From Gamarada debralockiae (lineage: Eukaryota > Ascomycota > Leotiomycetes > Helotiales > Hyphodiscaceae), in contig NXFV01001367.1 of the NCBI GenBank assembly GCA_002803225.1, positions 1 through 63,404 on the forward strand: a DNA stretch of 63,404 bases. The letters are read 5' to 3'. Shown one piece after another: positions 1 through 13,200 of this stretch (positions are counted from its first letter, which is position 1; each line of letters begins with the position of its first letter). The position numbers and the translations under genes were made by a program. A model generated the notes under the pieces. The model made no database searches and had not been told where the DNA came from. It saw nothing but the letters and a program-made list of their open reading frames with translations.

Positions 1-1181
1 TATTTATTATAATTGTTGCCTTGGATAATTACTCCTATTACCTGCTTTAAAAAATAATGTTTAACTGATTTAATAATTCATTAAATAATAAGTAAATAAT
101 ACTACGGTAGCCGAAAGAATTACGTAATATCAGTGTAAAATATTTTCTATTATATCGAAACAATTATAAATCCTGATACCGAATTAATACGGTTTACAAT
201 AATAGAAGAAATCCACTATGAGGAATAATTGCTAGATCTATTTTATTATTCTTTTGTGAGGTGTTGCTATACAAAACACTGCAAAAAGTGGCAGGAGGAG
301 GGGCGGTACGGTGACCTCTTCTAACCGTTTTCATCCGAAGTTTCCCCACTTTGAATTGTCACGTGATACGTATGATTTGAGGGGGCTTGGTTGATGCCCA
401 ATTGTTGAAGTCCAGGAAGTGATTGATACTTTATTGAAACTTTAGCGAAGAAGCTTTTTCGAAGGTTTAGAAGTTGCTCAATTGGAAATTTGATGTTTGG
501 ATGTTGGAAGGAAAATTGAGAACCCTACAACGTGGCTCGAAATTCCTTCCAGGCATCTGACACAGCCTACTGTACTTTTGGGTCATGGCTCACATCAAAT
601 TCCACAATATAAAACGATCTGCATAATCTGGAATTACCGGGAGACTATATACAGTTGTACTGAAGCTTTTAAGTCTTTTGACTTTAAGCTTGCTACGTGC
701 AAGGTACTTGATTATCCATCCTTCAACCACGCTGGGAATGTACCGGTAGGCGTTTCTGCACGAGATCTCCGAGAGCATGCTCCCGTCCAAGATACGCTAT
801 CCAGGATGTGTTTATGAGCAGTCAGGCTCTATCCATCTAAACACTCTTTACTGCAGTTTCCCATATGGCTCCAATATCTTTGTGGCAGGTGAGCCATGCA
901 AGAAGCTCAGTGGCATTCTGTGTGCCAGTAACGAGCGGTTTCGACGTGATGGAAGTCAGGAAATTTATCTTGCTCTCGGGGATATAATCCCTCCAATTAC
1001 TCACTACCGTTCGTCCGGTACTTTCTGGCAAATACCATTGTTACCAGGGCTCGGTTCGGTTGGTGCTGCCCATTTCCGAATTGTCTGCATCATTTGGAAG
1101 CCACATCCTCTTTGGTAACATCAACCGCGATCAGGAGGACAAAGAAGAGTAGTAAAATCTGGGAGGGACATTAGAACTTAG
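1..1181. other. AT-rich edge, then a stretch with no supported gene
   Basis: Roughly the first 250 bases are strikingly AT-rich, with many TAAT/ATTA runs, and differ from the balanced composition of the rest of the window. This could be the edge of an AT-rich, possibly RIP-mutated, repeat block lying outside the window. From about 300 to 1181 several short open frames exist on both strands. None shows a recognisable domain or a convincing exon chain. The last part probably holds the 3' untranslated region of the DUF202 gene. Confidence 0.4.
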
Positions 1182-2152
1182 TCATCGTACCGCATGACAG
1201 CCAGTAATACTCACTATGAAAATGCCAACTGCCATGAGTATGATTTCGATGCCTCCTGTGATCGCCTTGCCTCTGACGATTGCATTTTGAGATCTCCAAC
1301 TTCTGAAAGCTCCAATCATCAAAGTGTAGATTGCTGCACCTTGACAGATGTATGCCAGTGGCTTCCCGAGTACGAAGAATCCAAACAATGCGCTAGGAGT
1401 TGGTGAGTGTTGGAGACGGCTATATCGACAATCAGCATGTATCCTTCGTGAGCCTGATCGGGGAATTTACTTACAAGAGTTGTGCAACGGTTATCCCTAT
1501 CATTGACAGGGCCAGCGACGTTCTGAGATAGCCAAGGAAGGTTCTTTCAAGAGCTACCCGTAGGTTAGTGACTTCGTTTATGCTCATCGCGAAGACATGA
1601 GTGGAAAAAAGGTACGTGATCCCGTACTCGCCTCGAGACATTAAATGAACTCAAATACGCTTTGGCAGTCCTCAATTTACAGTACTGAACTTTGTAAATG
1701 AATCAAATGATTTTGCGAAACAGCGTTGTAAAAAGTACCAGATGACATGTTGCATGAGAGGGCTTTTCGGGAATGCGGCATCCGATCCCAAACGGGAAAT
1801 TATCATAGTGCTGACTCTATGTGAAGGATATTGAACGGGAGAGAGATGTGTTTCTTAACATACCCAAATGATCACGACATGTGTCGTGGGGCACCGTTAC
1901 GCTGACTTGGTGTCTCCAGAATTTAGATACACCGTAGATGAAACGTTCTCGAATGGTCGTAGGCTTCTTCAAGGCCGTGCTGGATCCTGGTTGTCGGTAT
2001 GAGGAGGCGCGACTGTAATTGCGGCGTAACCGCGCCAGTTCAGTTGCTTCACGCGCGTCTCTTTCTGTGGAGGAGTCCGTCGGAGAGGCTGGAAGGGGCT
2101 CATCTGGTTCCTTGGTCAATGCTTCAGGATTATTGTCTGACGTTTCAGCCAT
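1182..2152 (-). CDS. DUF202 domain membrane protein
   Basis: This is a small predicted integral membrane protein of 192 residues. Exons are 2152-1864, 1553-1475 and 1392-1182. The phases join exactly to give the DUF202 signature (DHLALERTFLGYLRTSLAL), followed by two more hydrophobic helices in exon 3 (around GFFVLGKPLAYI and IILMAVGIFIVS). The N-terminal 80 or so residues are hydrophilic, Ser/Pro/Glu-rich and probably cytosolic. The start at 2152 (MAETSD) is preferred over an upstream in-frame ATG because the extra residues have no family character. The first intron is long for a fungus (about 310 bases) but has a good CTAAC branch site and acceptor. In fungi DUF202 proteins resemble the membrane part of VTC-type proteins, but their biochemical role is unknown. 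The gene is divergent from the beta-glucosidase. Confidence 0.85.
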
Positions 2153-3700
2153 GGCGATGCTAGTTGTACAGAACTGCAGGTCTGATACGGTTGTATTGTA
2201 CTGGCATGGATTGCACCGAACAATGGTGGAAGGGGATAGTGGTTGACAGCTTTGCCTGTCTTTCTGATGTTTTGGCTGAATCCAAGGCAAAGGTGGGTGA
2301 GAAATTCAGACGTTGGATTTCGTAGATTAGATTAGATCCCCAGAATATATTGGACAGTGCTGACAGGGTGGTTTTGACCCCGCCAACCCTTCTTTCCTGC
2401 ACCAGAAGTTCCTTTCTTCAAAAAATGGGGACCCGAAAGATCGATGTAACTTTACGATAATGCAAATATAGTAACGACGCATAACATCTACTCTTCGATA
2501 AGAGACCCGCTGAAAACCCCACTCCTCGTCTCTTTCGTTATCCTCGTTGTCCTCGTTTTATTATTCATATCGGCGAATTGCAGAAGCCAATTGCCCAGAA
2601 CAAGCGATCTTCCACCACGTCCTATGAAACGAGATCTTCCCAGGCGAGTCGGGCCGGAGCCGCCGGCCGGAAACATTCTCTCGTGAAGCGATCACCATCA
2701 GCAACCCCCGACTGGCTTTGAGGGCATCTCGAGGATTGAAAATCCTTCCAACTCGAGATCTGCCACATGCATGCCTACCATGGCCCAGGTCTCGTTCGAA
2801 TTCGCCTCCTTCCAATATCTATTCGGTATTAATTAGCAACCTTAGAGATGAAATGTTGGGCATGAGTCCGAGAAAATAATACACACTTTTCAATATGCGT
2901 TCCACCGTCCTTTGCGCATTCTTCTCGTTCTTTGCCCCACCGACATCGTACCAGCATCCCTGAAATTGCAAGGAAGTCACTTCGTCTGATGCTTTTGAGC
3001 TCGCCTTCTCCAGGTTTGGAGCCTCGCGGCGTCGGTCCGCTCATACCGATTTCACCACTCAATTATTAAGGCATCAGTCACTGTATGGCTCCCTTCTACC
3101 CCTACATTGGCCTACAGATCCCGCTACTAGCTTGCGGGAGAATTCCTCCCCAGCATTACTGCCAATTGCCCCACAGGTTGTTCGGTCGATTCGGCAGCCC
3201 AAGCAGCTTGTACGCCATCCTCTCTACTCGACTCGCCCGCTAACATCCAGCAACCACATTCCGCTGGTAAAGTAACCACCCATTCAGCCGCCACGCCTTG
3301 AAGATGGGGTGTATCCGAAAAGATCTCATAGTACTTTCCACTCCTTTCTTACACGCGGAGCTTATGGGCTTGTTTATCCGCTTAAACGTCGGGTCAGTGA
3401 TATATTCACCTGGAAGCAGCTGATCCGTAATGGTTCTTCTTTAGTCCTCTTCAAGCATCTGTGATATATAGAATCCAGTGTCCCAGACCAAAGTGACCCT
3501 ACTTCCTACGATTTACATCCTCCACTCTCGCTTTGGTGGTCAACAAGAGACCACAACAGCATCTCGTTCCGTCGTTCTCCCCGTTTTGGACAATCCCGCT
3601 CCTTCCCTCCTTGTCGAGAACAGGCTGCAACCGGCATCACCATTCCCGCTATATGCGACGATAGACGTTTCATATTGAAGTCATTCTACATTCTACGATC
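2153..3700. other. Divergent intergenic region, DUF202 / GH3
   Basis: About 1.5 kb separates two divergently read genes and must contain both promoters. Short frames on both strands show no domain or plausible exon chain. I see no repeat or RNA gene here. Confidence 0.4.
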
Positions 3701-6688
3701 ATGTCAGACTCTCCAGAGAGCGAGGTCCGTGGCCCTATCTTCGACAAATTTGAGAACGAGTCAGAAGAACCTTCAAATGCAGACATAAGCACAACACCAA
3801 ATACCGAATTGTCTCCGCCAGGCAGCCCAGCGAGTAAAAATGCTGCGTTAAGTCAGGTTAATGAGGTTATTGATAGGCGTTCCAAATCTGCTACCCTCGC
3901 TGCTTCTCTGTCACTTGAGGAACAGGTGAGGCATTTTCATTCCGTCCTCGTCTTCGTGGATTCTTATGTTGACAATGAAATATAGGTCTCTCTCCTAGTA
4001 GCAGCAGATTTCTGGAGATCAAGAGCCCTTCCTTCAAAAGGAATATCGGCGTTTAAGACAAGTGATGGCCCAAACGGCGCGCGTGGAGCAATCTTCAAGG
4101 CCGGTACAAAGGTCGGTGTCGTCACCCAACTGAAGGTTGGTAGATGAGGATTGACATTGAACTAGGCTGCTCTATTCCCCTGCGGCATATCACTGGCAGC
4201 ATCATGGAATTCGAAACTTCTGTTCGAGGTCGGCCAGCATCTCGCTGACGAAGTGAAAGCAAGGTCTGCTCATGTCATATTGGCGCCAACAGTGTGCTTG
4301 CACCGGGGGCCTCTAGGAGGACGCAACTTCGAGTCGTTTTCAGAAGATCCATATCTGACCGGCAAACTTGCTGCGTCATATATCAAGGGTGTTCAAGGAA
4401 AGGGCGTTGCCGCAACGATCAAGCGTAAGTTCGAGGTTGATGTCCCGCGTCACGTGTAAATTACTCATTATCTCTTTCAGACTTCGTTTGCAACGAGCAA
4501 GAAACTTTCCGGACGACGATCGATTCCATAATTGAGGAGCGACCTTTAAGGGAACTGTACCTTCGCCCTTTTGAAATTGCAATTCGAGAGTCCAACCCAT
4601 GGGCAGTCATGACCTCATACAATCTAATCAACGGTGTTCATGCCGATATGAATGAGCACACCATCAAGGGTGTTCTACGAGGAGAATGGAATTATGATGG
4701 GTAGGAACCTCTCAAACTTTTAAAGTCATAGTTGCTGAATAATAAACAGACTCGTCATGTCCGACTGGGGTGGAATCAACTCAACTGTCGAGTCCATCAT
4801 AGCCGGATGCGATATTGAAATGCCGGCCGGTAATTGGCGTGGAAAGAAAGTCCTCTCTGCTGTCAAGGATGGGAAATTGAGTGCAGAAGTCATCGAGAGA
4901 GCCGCGGCAAATGTGTTGTATATGGTGGAGCGAACCAGAGGGTCAGATATGTCGATCGAGCTTCCAGAGCGAGAAGACGACAGAGAAGAGACCCGTCAAC
5001 TCATTCGGGATGCTGGAGCAGAGGGCTTGACATTGCTGAAGAATGAGGGTTCCATCCTACCAATCAAGCCTTCAGAAACGAAGATCGCGGTGATTGGACC
5101 CAACGCCGCTAGAGCAATTGCTGGAGGAGGCGGAAGTGCGAGTCTGAACCCATACTACAAGACAATTCCCCTGGAAAGCATCAAAGCAATTCCGGGAAAG
5201 GAGATCCGCTATTCCCAAGGTTGCCACACTTGGAAATGGCTGCCTTTAGCTCAGGATTACTGCACTATCGCCACTGGTGAACAAGGTGTCATTCTCGAGT
5301 TCTTTGAGGGAGATAAGTTTGAGGGCAAGCCGAAAGTGATTCAACATAAGACGAACACCGATTTGTACTTGTGGGACTCCGCGCCGATGGAAGTGCTCCC
5401 AGCATGGTCATGTTACGCAAAGACAAGAATCACTCCTCTGGCTACTGGGCGACACACAATCGGCTTTTCAAGTGTCGGAGCTGGGCGACTTTTCGTTGAT
5501 GGAGAGCTCAAGGTTGATCTTTGGAATTGGACAGAGGAAGGAGAGGCCATGTTCGAGGGTTCCAAAGACTTCTTGTTCGAGATGCAAATGGAGGCCGGCA
5601 AGCCCTACGAACTCCTGGTCGAGATGACTAACGAGAAACGACCGTTATCGAAATCAGGTGCGACTCATCGGTATGGTGGATGCCGCATTGGCTACAAAGA
5701 GGAGGACCAGGTGGACTATCTGCAAGAAGCAGTCGATGCTGCGAAGGAATCAGATGTTGCCATCGTTATTGTCGGTCTCGATGAAGAGTGGGAATCCGAG
5801 GGATATGACCGCCAAACAATGGACCTGCCAAAGGATGGCAGCCAAGATCGTCTCATCGAAGCCGTTCTGAAGGCAAACCCAAGAACAATCGTTGTCAACC
5901 AGTCTGGCTCCCCAGTCACCATGCCGTGGGCAGATCGAGTACCAGCGATTATTCAAGCCTGGTACCAAGGCCAAGAAGCTGGAAATGCCTTGGCCGATGT
6001 CCTTTTCGGACTGAAGAACCCCAGCGGAAAGCTACCCGTAAGTGCAAACTACCCCAAACTACGATCTGGGAATATGACTGACTAATTTTACAGACAACTT
6101 TCCCAAAGCGACTTGAAGACAACCCAACGTACCATAACTGGCCAGGTGAGAACCTGAAGGTAGTTTATGGCGAGGGGCTGTACATCGGGTATCGTCACTA
6201 CGAGAGAGTCGGCATCGCACCACTCTTCCCATTCGGTCACGGCCTCTCATACACGACCTTCACCTACGGCCCACCAACGATCAGCAGCAGCGTGCTCTCC
6301 GAACCTGACAAGATCATCGTCACAATACCAGTGACGAACGGCGGGGATATGGAAGGAGCAGAAATTGTGCAAGCATACATACGCGATCAGGAATCTCGCT
6401 TACCACGACCGGAAAAGGAACTGCAAGCCTTCGATAAGGTCTTCCTGAAGCCAGGTGAGACGAAGGATGCCACGTTAACTCTCGACAAATACTCGGTCGG
6501 ATACTACGATACCAATTTGAATGCTTGGATTGCTGAGGCTGGCGTTTTCGAGGTGCTTGTTGGTGCTTCATCTGTCGATATTAAGTATGTCTCTCCGAGA
6601 TCCACGATACTTAGATCCCAACTGATATATCTCTTCCAGGGGAACCGCTTCATTCGAGGTCAAGGAGTCATTTACCTGGTTATTTTGA
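3701..6688 (+). CDS. GH3 beta-glucosidase with PA14 domain
   Basis: This is a glycoside hydrolase family 3 enzyme of 885 residues, expected to release glucose from the non-reducing end of beta-glucosides. Seven exons are 3701-3925, 3986-4111, 4166-4424, 4481-4700, 4750-6037, 6094-6584 and 6640-6688. Visible family marks are the GGRNFESFSEDPYL block, the KHFVCNEQE substrate-binding block, and the nucleophile in VMSDWGG (about Asp282). A PA14 insert begins near GEQGVILEFFEGD (about residues 455-600). A C-terminal fibronectin-III-like domain follows PFGHGLSYTTF. There is no signal peptide. Instead a hydrophilic extension of about 70 residues precedes the catalytic domain, so an intracellular location is likely, as for bglI/bglK-type fungal enzymes. 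The exact substrate cannot be read from sequence. The second intron uses a weak donor (GTCGGT), but phase and conservation support it. Confidence 0.93.
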
Positions 6689-7234
6689 AGAATTCATGAC
6701 AGCTAGATGAGACTCGCATTCGCGAATATACATAGCTGTTACACTCAGCAGTTTCATTCGGATCGGGCTTCTCGCACTTTGTACCTATTTCTCCCGACTA
6801 ATAGCTCCTTTTCGTCGGGGAACTGGCTTTTAGAACACATGGATGACTTCTGATGAATCAATTCCTACAACATCAACCTCTAAATATCGTGAGAATTCTC
6901 AGAATTCTTTTCCATGATGAATGCTTGCTTGATCCCAAAGACACGTGAATCAAATTATGAAGCCCCTGAATCACGATTCGTTCAAGGGGCAGTAGCGTAC
7001 AAAATTTGGCAACCTCGCTAACTTGCAGAGTGAAGCGTGATTGGTGGGACGGCAGATTGAACAAATTCAAGCCTTCACCCCCGGGAAATAGTTGACGGCC
7101 TGGACTCTCATGCGAAATCTCCCGTCCCTCCTTTTCTTGAGGCACGTATTTTAAGTACACTCTCATCTCAAGCCTACCCGCTCGCAAATTCCCTCTACAG
7201 ACAACTAGCGGAATGGCAGCAGCTTCCCTCCACG
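6689..7234. other. Intergenic, no gene seen
   Basis: This holds the 3' flank of the GH3 gene and the promoter of the phosphoesterase gene, both read rightward. A minus-strand open frame (6873-7241) has no recognisable content. Confidence 0.4.
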
Positions 7235-9411
7235 ATGCCACCGTATTATAGCACGCGCGACCACTTCGTCGAACCGCCCTCCATACTCGATCGCGTTATA
7301 GCGGGCTTACCAGGCGGACTAGCGGCGCAGGTACAGCGGTTATGGGATAGACAAAGTTACAGTTCCGTCTCAACACACAGCTCGAGGATACCGCGGCCGT
7401 TAAGAAATGCGCAGAGATGGAATCCAAGACGGTTGCTGAATCTGCCGCATTTGCTAGTTGTGGTTTGGGCGCTGCTGTTACTGTGGGGTGAACGATGGGT
7501 GTTTAAGAGCGCTATCGAGACTTGTGAGTGGGGGAATTGGGAAAGATGGGTGAGTTTTGTTCTGTGATGGGATTGGGATAGGAAAGGTTGATAACAGTTA
7601 CCTAGCCCGAGGGAGCGACGCCGCATCATCTGGTCTTCATCGCGGATCCGCAACTCATTGATCCGCACAGCTATCCTGATCGCCCATGGCCGATGGATAA
7701 GTTCACGATGCTACATACCGACAACTACCTCAAGCGTTCCTACATCCAGCTCCAGAAACTGCTCCACCCAGATACGTTATTCTTCCTTGGTGATCTGTTT
7801 GATGGAGGCAGAGAATGGAAGACGGCACATGGAAATACAAATGATCCAGCATGGGCGAACGGTCTACGACCATCGGGAGAGCAGAAGTATGTCGAGACGT
7901 GGGGGAAGCGGTATGGGCAGGATTTCTGGTTGCATGAATACAATCGCTTTGGGAGGATATTCTACGATTTTTGGAATCTAGGGGGAAGTGAAGCGCGGCC
8001 TTGGCAGAGGGGCAGAAAGATCATCTCGACTTTACCGGGGAATCATGATTTGGGGTTTGGGGCTCAGATCAAGATCCCTATACGGAATCGATTCGAGACG
8101 TACTTTGGAGAGGGCAATAGAGTGGACGTTATTGGCAATCATACATTTGTCTCGGTGGATTCGGTTTCCTTGAGTGCAGGGTCTTCAGAGCATGGAACGA
8201 AGGAACTTACGCAGCCATCGGAGGACTTTCTGAATAGTGTTCAGGTTTCGAAACGAAAAGCTGTGGCAAGGGAATTGAATCTTCAGGCTGGGAACGAGAG
8301 GGTGTTCCAGTATGTCCATAAGGTGGAAGATCTGGAAGGAGCAGACTACGCACATCTTCCCACGCTCGATCCTGGTCCTGGTGGCGCAGAGTTCCCAACC
8401 ATCCTCCTCACCCACGTTCCTCTATATCGTGGCTCCGGAACCCCCTGTGGTCCCAAACGAGAACACTGGCCACCAACTCCTCCGCCCAAAGGCCAAACCA
8501 CCCCCGTGAACCCAGACGAGCGAAATGCTCTCAGCATATCTGGAGGCTACCAATATCAAAACGTTCTAGGCGAAGAAGATTCTGTAAGAATCGTCTCGAA
8601 AGTCGGAAATGTAGTAGCAGCCTTCTCAGGTGACGACCACGATTACTGTGAAATCTTGCACTCTGCAGAGAAAAACCACGCCCGAGAAATCACAGTGAAG
8701 AGCATGAGCTGGGCGATGGGTGTCCGCAAACCAGGCTTCCTGATGCTAAGTATGTGGAATCCTGTTGGTCCAGACGGCCAACCTCTGCACTCCTCTCCGA
8801 CTGGGCATGGCTCGGATCTATCACAGACAGCAGCTACGACGATGGAGAGCCATCTCTGTCTCTTGCCAGACCAGCTCAGCATCTTCATCAACTACGGCAT
8901 CCTCCTAGCTGTTACACTCCTCGCGCTTCTCCTCCGTGCAATCCTCGTCCCAATCCTCAACCTCGAGCCCTTCTCTTACTACCAACATACTGATACGGAG
9001 GAGACATTACTGCCCACCATAAACAAGGACTCCAAACGCAACCCTGACACCGAACACCGCTCCTCCAACTCCTCGAGCTCATCCACAAACCTCACGAACC
9101 TCGCTCCCCGCACCTCAGCCGCGCGCACCCGGAGCGTAAGCCCGGCAAATGGATACGGCTTACCAGCCAGCCAAGTTCGATTTGCCACACCGCCGCTGAT
9201 CAACCATGCTGGCTCCTACGCCTATACCCCTCCTACAAATGACCGAGATGAGGATTTCGGTCGAAGTAAGACGTCGAGTGCATATGAAAATCCGGTGAAG
9301 AGAAGGAAACTTACAGTTTTGGAGTTGGTTTGGAGGGAGGCTTGGCATAGCATTTTCCGTGTAGCGTGGATTGTCATTGGGATTTATATGTATTTGGTTT
9401 GGTATGGATGA
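7235..9411 (+). CDS. Calcineurin-like phosphoesterase, Cdc1/Ted1 (MPPE1) family
   Basis: This is a 706-residue membrane-bound metallophosphoesterase. Exons are 7235-7549 and 7606-9411. The metal-binding blocks are in the usual order: ADPQLIDPH, GDLFDGG, GNHDLGFG, THVPLYR and SGDDHDYC. One hydrophobic helix lies near residue 75 (LLVVVWALLLLWG). Two more lie near the C-terminus (around NYGILLAVTLLALLLRAIL and VAWIVIGIYMYLVW), with a Ser-rich cytosolic stretch between them. Family members Cdc1 and Ted1 act in the ER, removing ethanolamine phosphate from GPI-anchor mannoses before export. That role is inferred from family and topology. Cdc1-like and Ted1-like members cannot be told apart here. 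The gene is convergent with SIN3. Confidence 0.9.
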
Positions 9412-10263
9412 TTTGTATGTATGTGTATCATATGGCATTGGTAGGCGTCTTGGATAGGATGGCTTGAATGGATAATTACTCGTGGTTTGATCTTAGTGAG
9501 ATTGTGCTCAGTGAGGATGTGTGTCTCTTGGACAAGTTGAGCGGCATAAACCTCCCAACAGACGTCTTGATCAGACATCGAGTTATCAGGTGATAGGGGA
9601 GAAAAGGAGAAGCGGCGTGAAATGGGTTTCGAGGAAAGGATGTAAACTTTCGTACACAAACATTGAGAACACCTTCAGGTTCTTGATGCAACTAGTGGAC
9701 ACTTTCTCGACTTGCTTTCCCCTCTCATGGCCAGTTTCCTTTCGCAGCTCGCCAGTTCTTAAGACCGAGCGGTCCAATTCCCGCCATTCCACTTCTTATC
9801 CTTATTGCACCTCCTGGGAGATGCGTGAAATTATGTTGGCTAACGCGAGAAGCTTTGAGTTCTAACTTCAACTTCTGGATTGTAGAGGCGGTAGGAGCTT
9901 TCGGTTTGTTGAGGAGATAGACTGTTCTTCTTGAGTTAGTTGACGCCAACAGGCCACCTCCTAAGTCAATCACGACCGAAATTGAAAGCGGTCACGAGCA
10001 TTCGAAGACGTCAAGCTAATGTAATCATCGCATAGCATCCTTCTATAATACACGCAAGTCTGAAGCGATCTCTGAAGCTCACAAGAGGCAAGAAAGAGAC
10101 TTTTCTTATTCATCGACCAGTCGTGACCTTCCAATTAGACTCCAGTCATTCGAATCTCAGCCCATCCAAACCTGGCTGCGTGATGTGATGTAACGCTGTG
10201 CGAAAAGAAACTGCGAAGAAAGAATGCATGCCAATCAATGTAATAACTCCACATCACCCTCTA
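9412..10263. other. Convergent intergenic region
   Basis: The 3' flanks of two convergent genes meet here. Short frames on both strands carry no domain signal, and I see no repeat. Confidence 0.4.
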
Positions 10264-13200
10264 TCACTCAGCCATCTGAGAACCCTCTGCCGCGAAAGCC
10301 GTACCAGGTAACACACCATCAGTGATCCACTTTCTCGTCTCCGCAGAGATCTTCTGGACCTCGTCCAACGGCAAATCCTTCATCCATGGACTCATGTTGA
10401 CCCACTTTCGCTTGAATCTCTCGTTTCTGGACTCTTCAGCTTTCTCCAACCGGACTCGAGCAGCTGCCACGTTCTTGTCGGAATCCCAAGTAAGTGGCTT
10501 GTCGGTGTAGATGAAGAATTCGGAGCCGGGCGCCTTGAAGATGATTCGGGAACTGTTGACGCAGATGCGCAGGGTCAAGTCCTCAGACCACACCAGTGGC
10601 TTGCGCTGCACGGAGCCGTCTTCGGATTCCACGTCGCCGGAGGGGAGGTTGCGAGTAAGAACGCTCTTGTGGAGAAGGCCACGGTTGACACCCTCGGTAG
10701 GCTCAATACGAACGAAAGAGGAAGTGTAGTATTGCCAGCGTTCCTTACGTTCCATGTCATCGAGGTCGAAGGTGGTCTCGTCCTTTTGAATCCACTGGAC
10801 CGTGGCTTCGCTCTTTCGCGGAATCTGAAATCCTGTTAGTAATTGTTGTGACATTGAAAATTTCAGAAATACATACCCATCGGATCAGGAACAACTCGCC
10901 ATCCTTGATGTACTTGTCAGCTTGCTTTCGCAAGTTGATCTCCGTGTTAAACGATGTCTCCTTTGACTCTCTATCGTGATAGAACTGCTCGATGAGGTCT
11001 GGAGTCTTCTCCTTGGTATCCTGTGACGCGCAGAGTCCGCCAAGTCTACAAAGACTCTTAAGAAGATCGGTGATGGGGTAGAGTTGCCAGCCTTTCTTCA
11101 AGTAGTGACGACGAAGGAAGTCCTCGTATTTCGCTTGATCCAGCTCGGTTGTGATCAGATCCTCCACTAACGCCAACGTTCTCGAATAATAGCTCTCACC
11201 ATCGGTAGGTTCATAGATGTCGTTCTTCTCGTCGATCAGACCAATGAATTTGGCAGGCTTGGGCTTTCTGGACTGGAAGCCCTCTAGCACGGCATCTTCT
11301 TCGCTGTCCTTGATTTCCTTGAATCGACGGTACAATGTCTGGAATATGCTGAAGAAAACAAAGATATTCTGATTGCCGTACAGGCTGTACCATTCACGCT
11401 TGAATGGCTGGTCGGCCTTCATTTCGACCTCCTCAGCGGCGAGCGGCTTTGTTCCTGTGGTAGCAACGGCACCAGGTGCTGCTGCCCAACGCTCGTTGGT
11501 GACTTCAGTGATCGCCTGATCTTCAGCAGTGTCAGCGACATCGTCTTCAACCATCGAGTCAGCATCTGGCGTAGACTCTTTGCTTCCACTAGCACTGTCA
11601 TCCTTTTGGCCGCGGCCTCTCGCACCATTTCGTCCTCTATCAAGGACACCACGGCGCAAGTCGGCCTTCTTGCCATTCATTGCTCGTTTGCTTCGGCCAT
11701 TTGGAAGCTCGGTCAGTGCACCGTCATCGACATCATCATCAGGAGTTCCACGATCAATATCACCAGTACGGTCTGCAACCAGGTCGTATGGGATGTCGAA
11801 GAAAGTGGTAATAAACTTCTCGAAGAACTCGCAAATACGTCGTCGCTCAGAGCCCGAGTTGTTGATCTGACCAGAATTGGTGGCGAAGAGGATCATAAAT
11901 CGGAGAACATCCACGATAACTTGTGAGTCATCGAATACGTAAGAGAACTGATGCTTTGGGGCTCTTCCCTTCGTACTTCGCTGGCGTCTTTGTTCTTCGT
12001 GTTTGGTTTTGATAGTATCGACGAGGTGCTTTGCAGCAAAGTTCTTCTTGTCGGATTGTCTAACGTGAATACCCATATGGTCCAGACTCTTGAGGTACAT
12101 CGCTTGCGTTTGTGAATGCCACACCTTCTCCCACTCGCGCTGAGTCGTGCGTCAGTCTTGTAAATATAAAATTTGACGGGAAACTTACTTGGGTGAAACG
12201 CCACTCTTCATCCTTTTGCTTCAAACGCGCCAAGACGACTGGCAATACCGCACCTGGGTCTCTGAACAAGTCGGCAGCAACTTCGGGGCCTTTGTCGCCG
12301 TAAATCTTCTTGAGAACACGCTTGTAGATGGCTTGACTCTGGCCGCCAAGTCCGAGAGGCATGCGAAAGCTTTCCCTCTCTACGGGGTCCATAGCCAAGA
12401 GCGATTGGCCGATGGGCTCCAATAGCTGAATGACTTTGGCGTTCGCTTCGATGTTAAAATCATAGTCGTGTCTTTCTTCTTCGATTCTGTGAAGACCTTC
12501 CTCAAATTGATTCTTTCTGTGAGCGACGAATCCAGAGTCTTCCGATGCCCAGGTAGGATGTGATGCCCAGTCGTCATTGAGAACGGAATGGCACATCTCA
12601 TCTCTGCCACTACATGGCTTTAATCTCTCCTATTACAAGCCGATATAGTTAGCTACTGTATCTTCCTGATTGAACTTCATTCTCTTTGATGGTGGCTGCG
12701 CTGTTGAAACTGAACACTTCCGTTTCTTGAACGGCTGCGCAACCGTCTTGATTCTGGCTACTCTGATTGTATGCGAAAATACAATGGAAGATTGATGGGA
12801 AGAAGGTAAGAAGGTAAGAATGAAGATTTCAAAAGACATTATACAAATTCTTGCACAATAGGATCGTCTTCAATAGAAACTTCTAATTGTTCCGTTCATT
12901 CTGAGCGATCGTGCAATCCCCTATTGTTCCTCGCCAAGGCCATATAATCCAGGTGGGTAATTTTGGAGCAATCAAAGTACCCGCTTCAAATGCAAACCAT
13001 AAAAGTGAAAGCAGATGAAATAGAATAGAACTTACCCTCTTTGGAAGAAGACGATAGCTGGGCCCAAGTCCTCTACAATTGCTCAATGCAACCCGACCAG
13101 TTGGTGCCTTTGGCCGATTGTCGATGACCTCATCGCCACCCTCGTAGTTGACGAACACCTTGAACCAATTCATTAAATCGGGATTGCCGCCAATGAAGTT

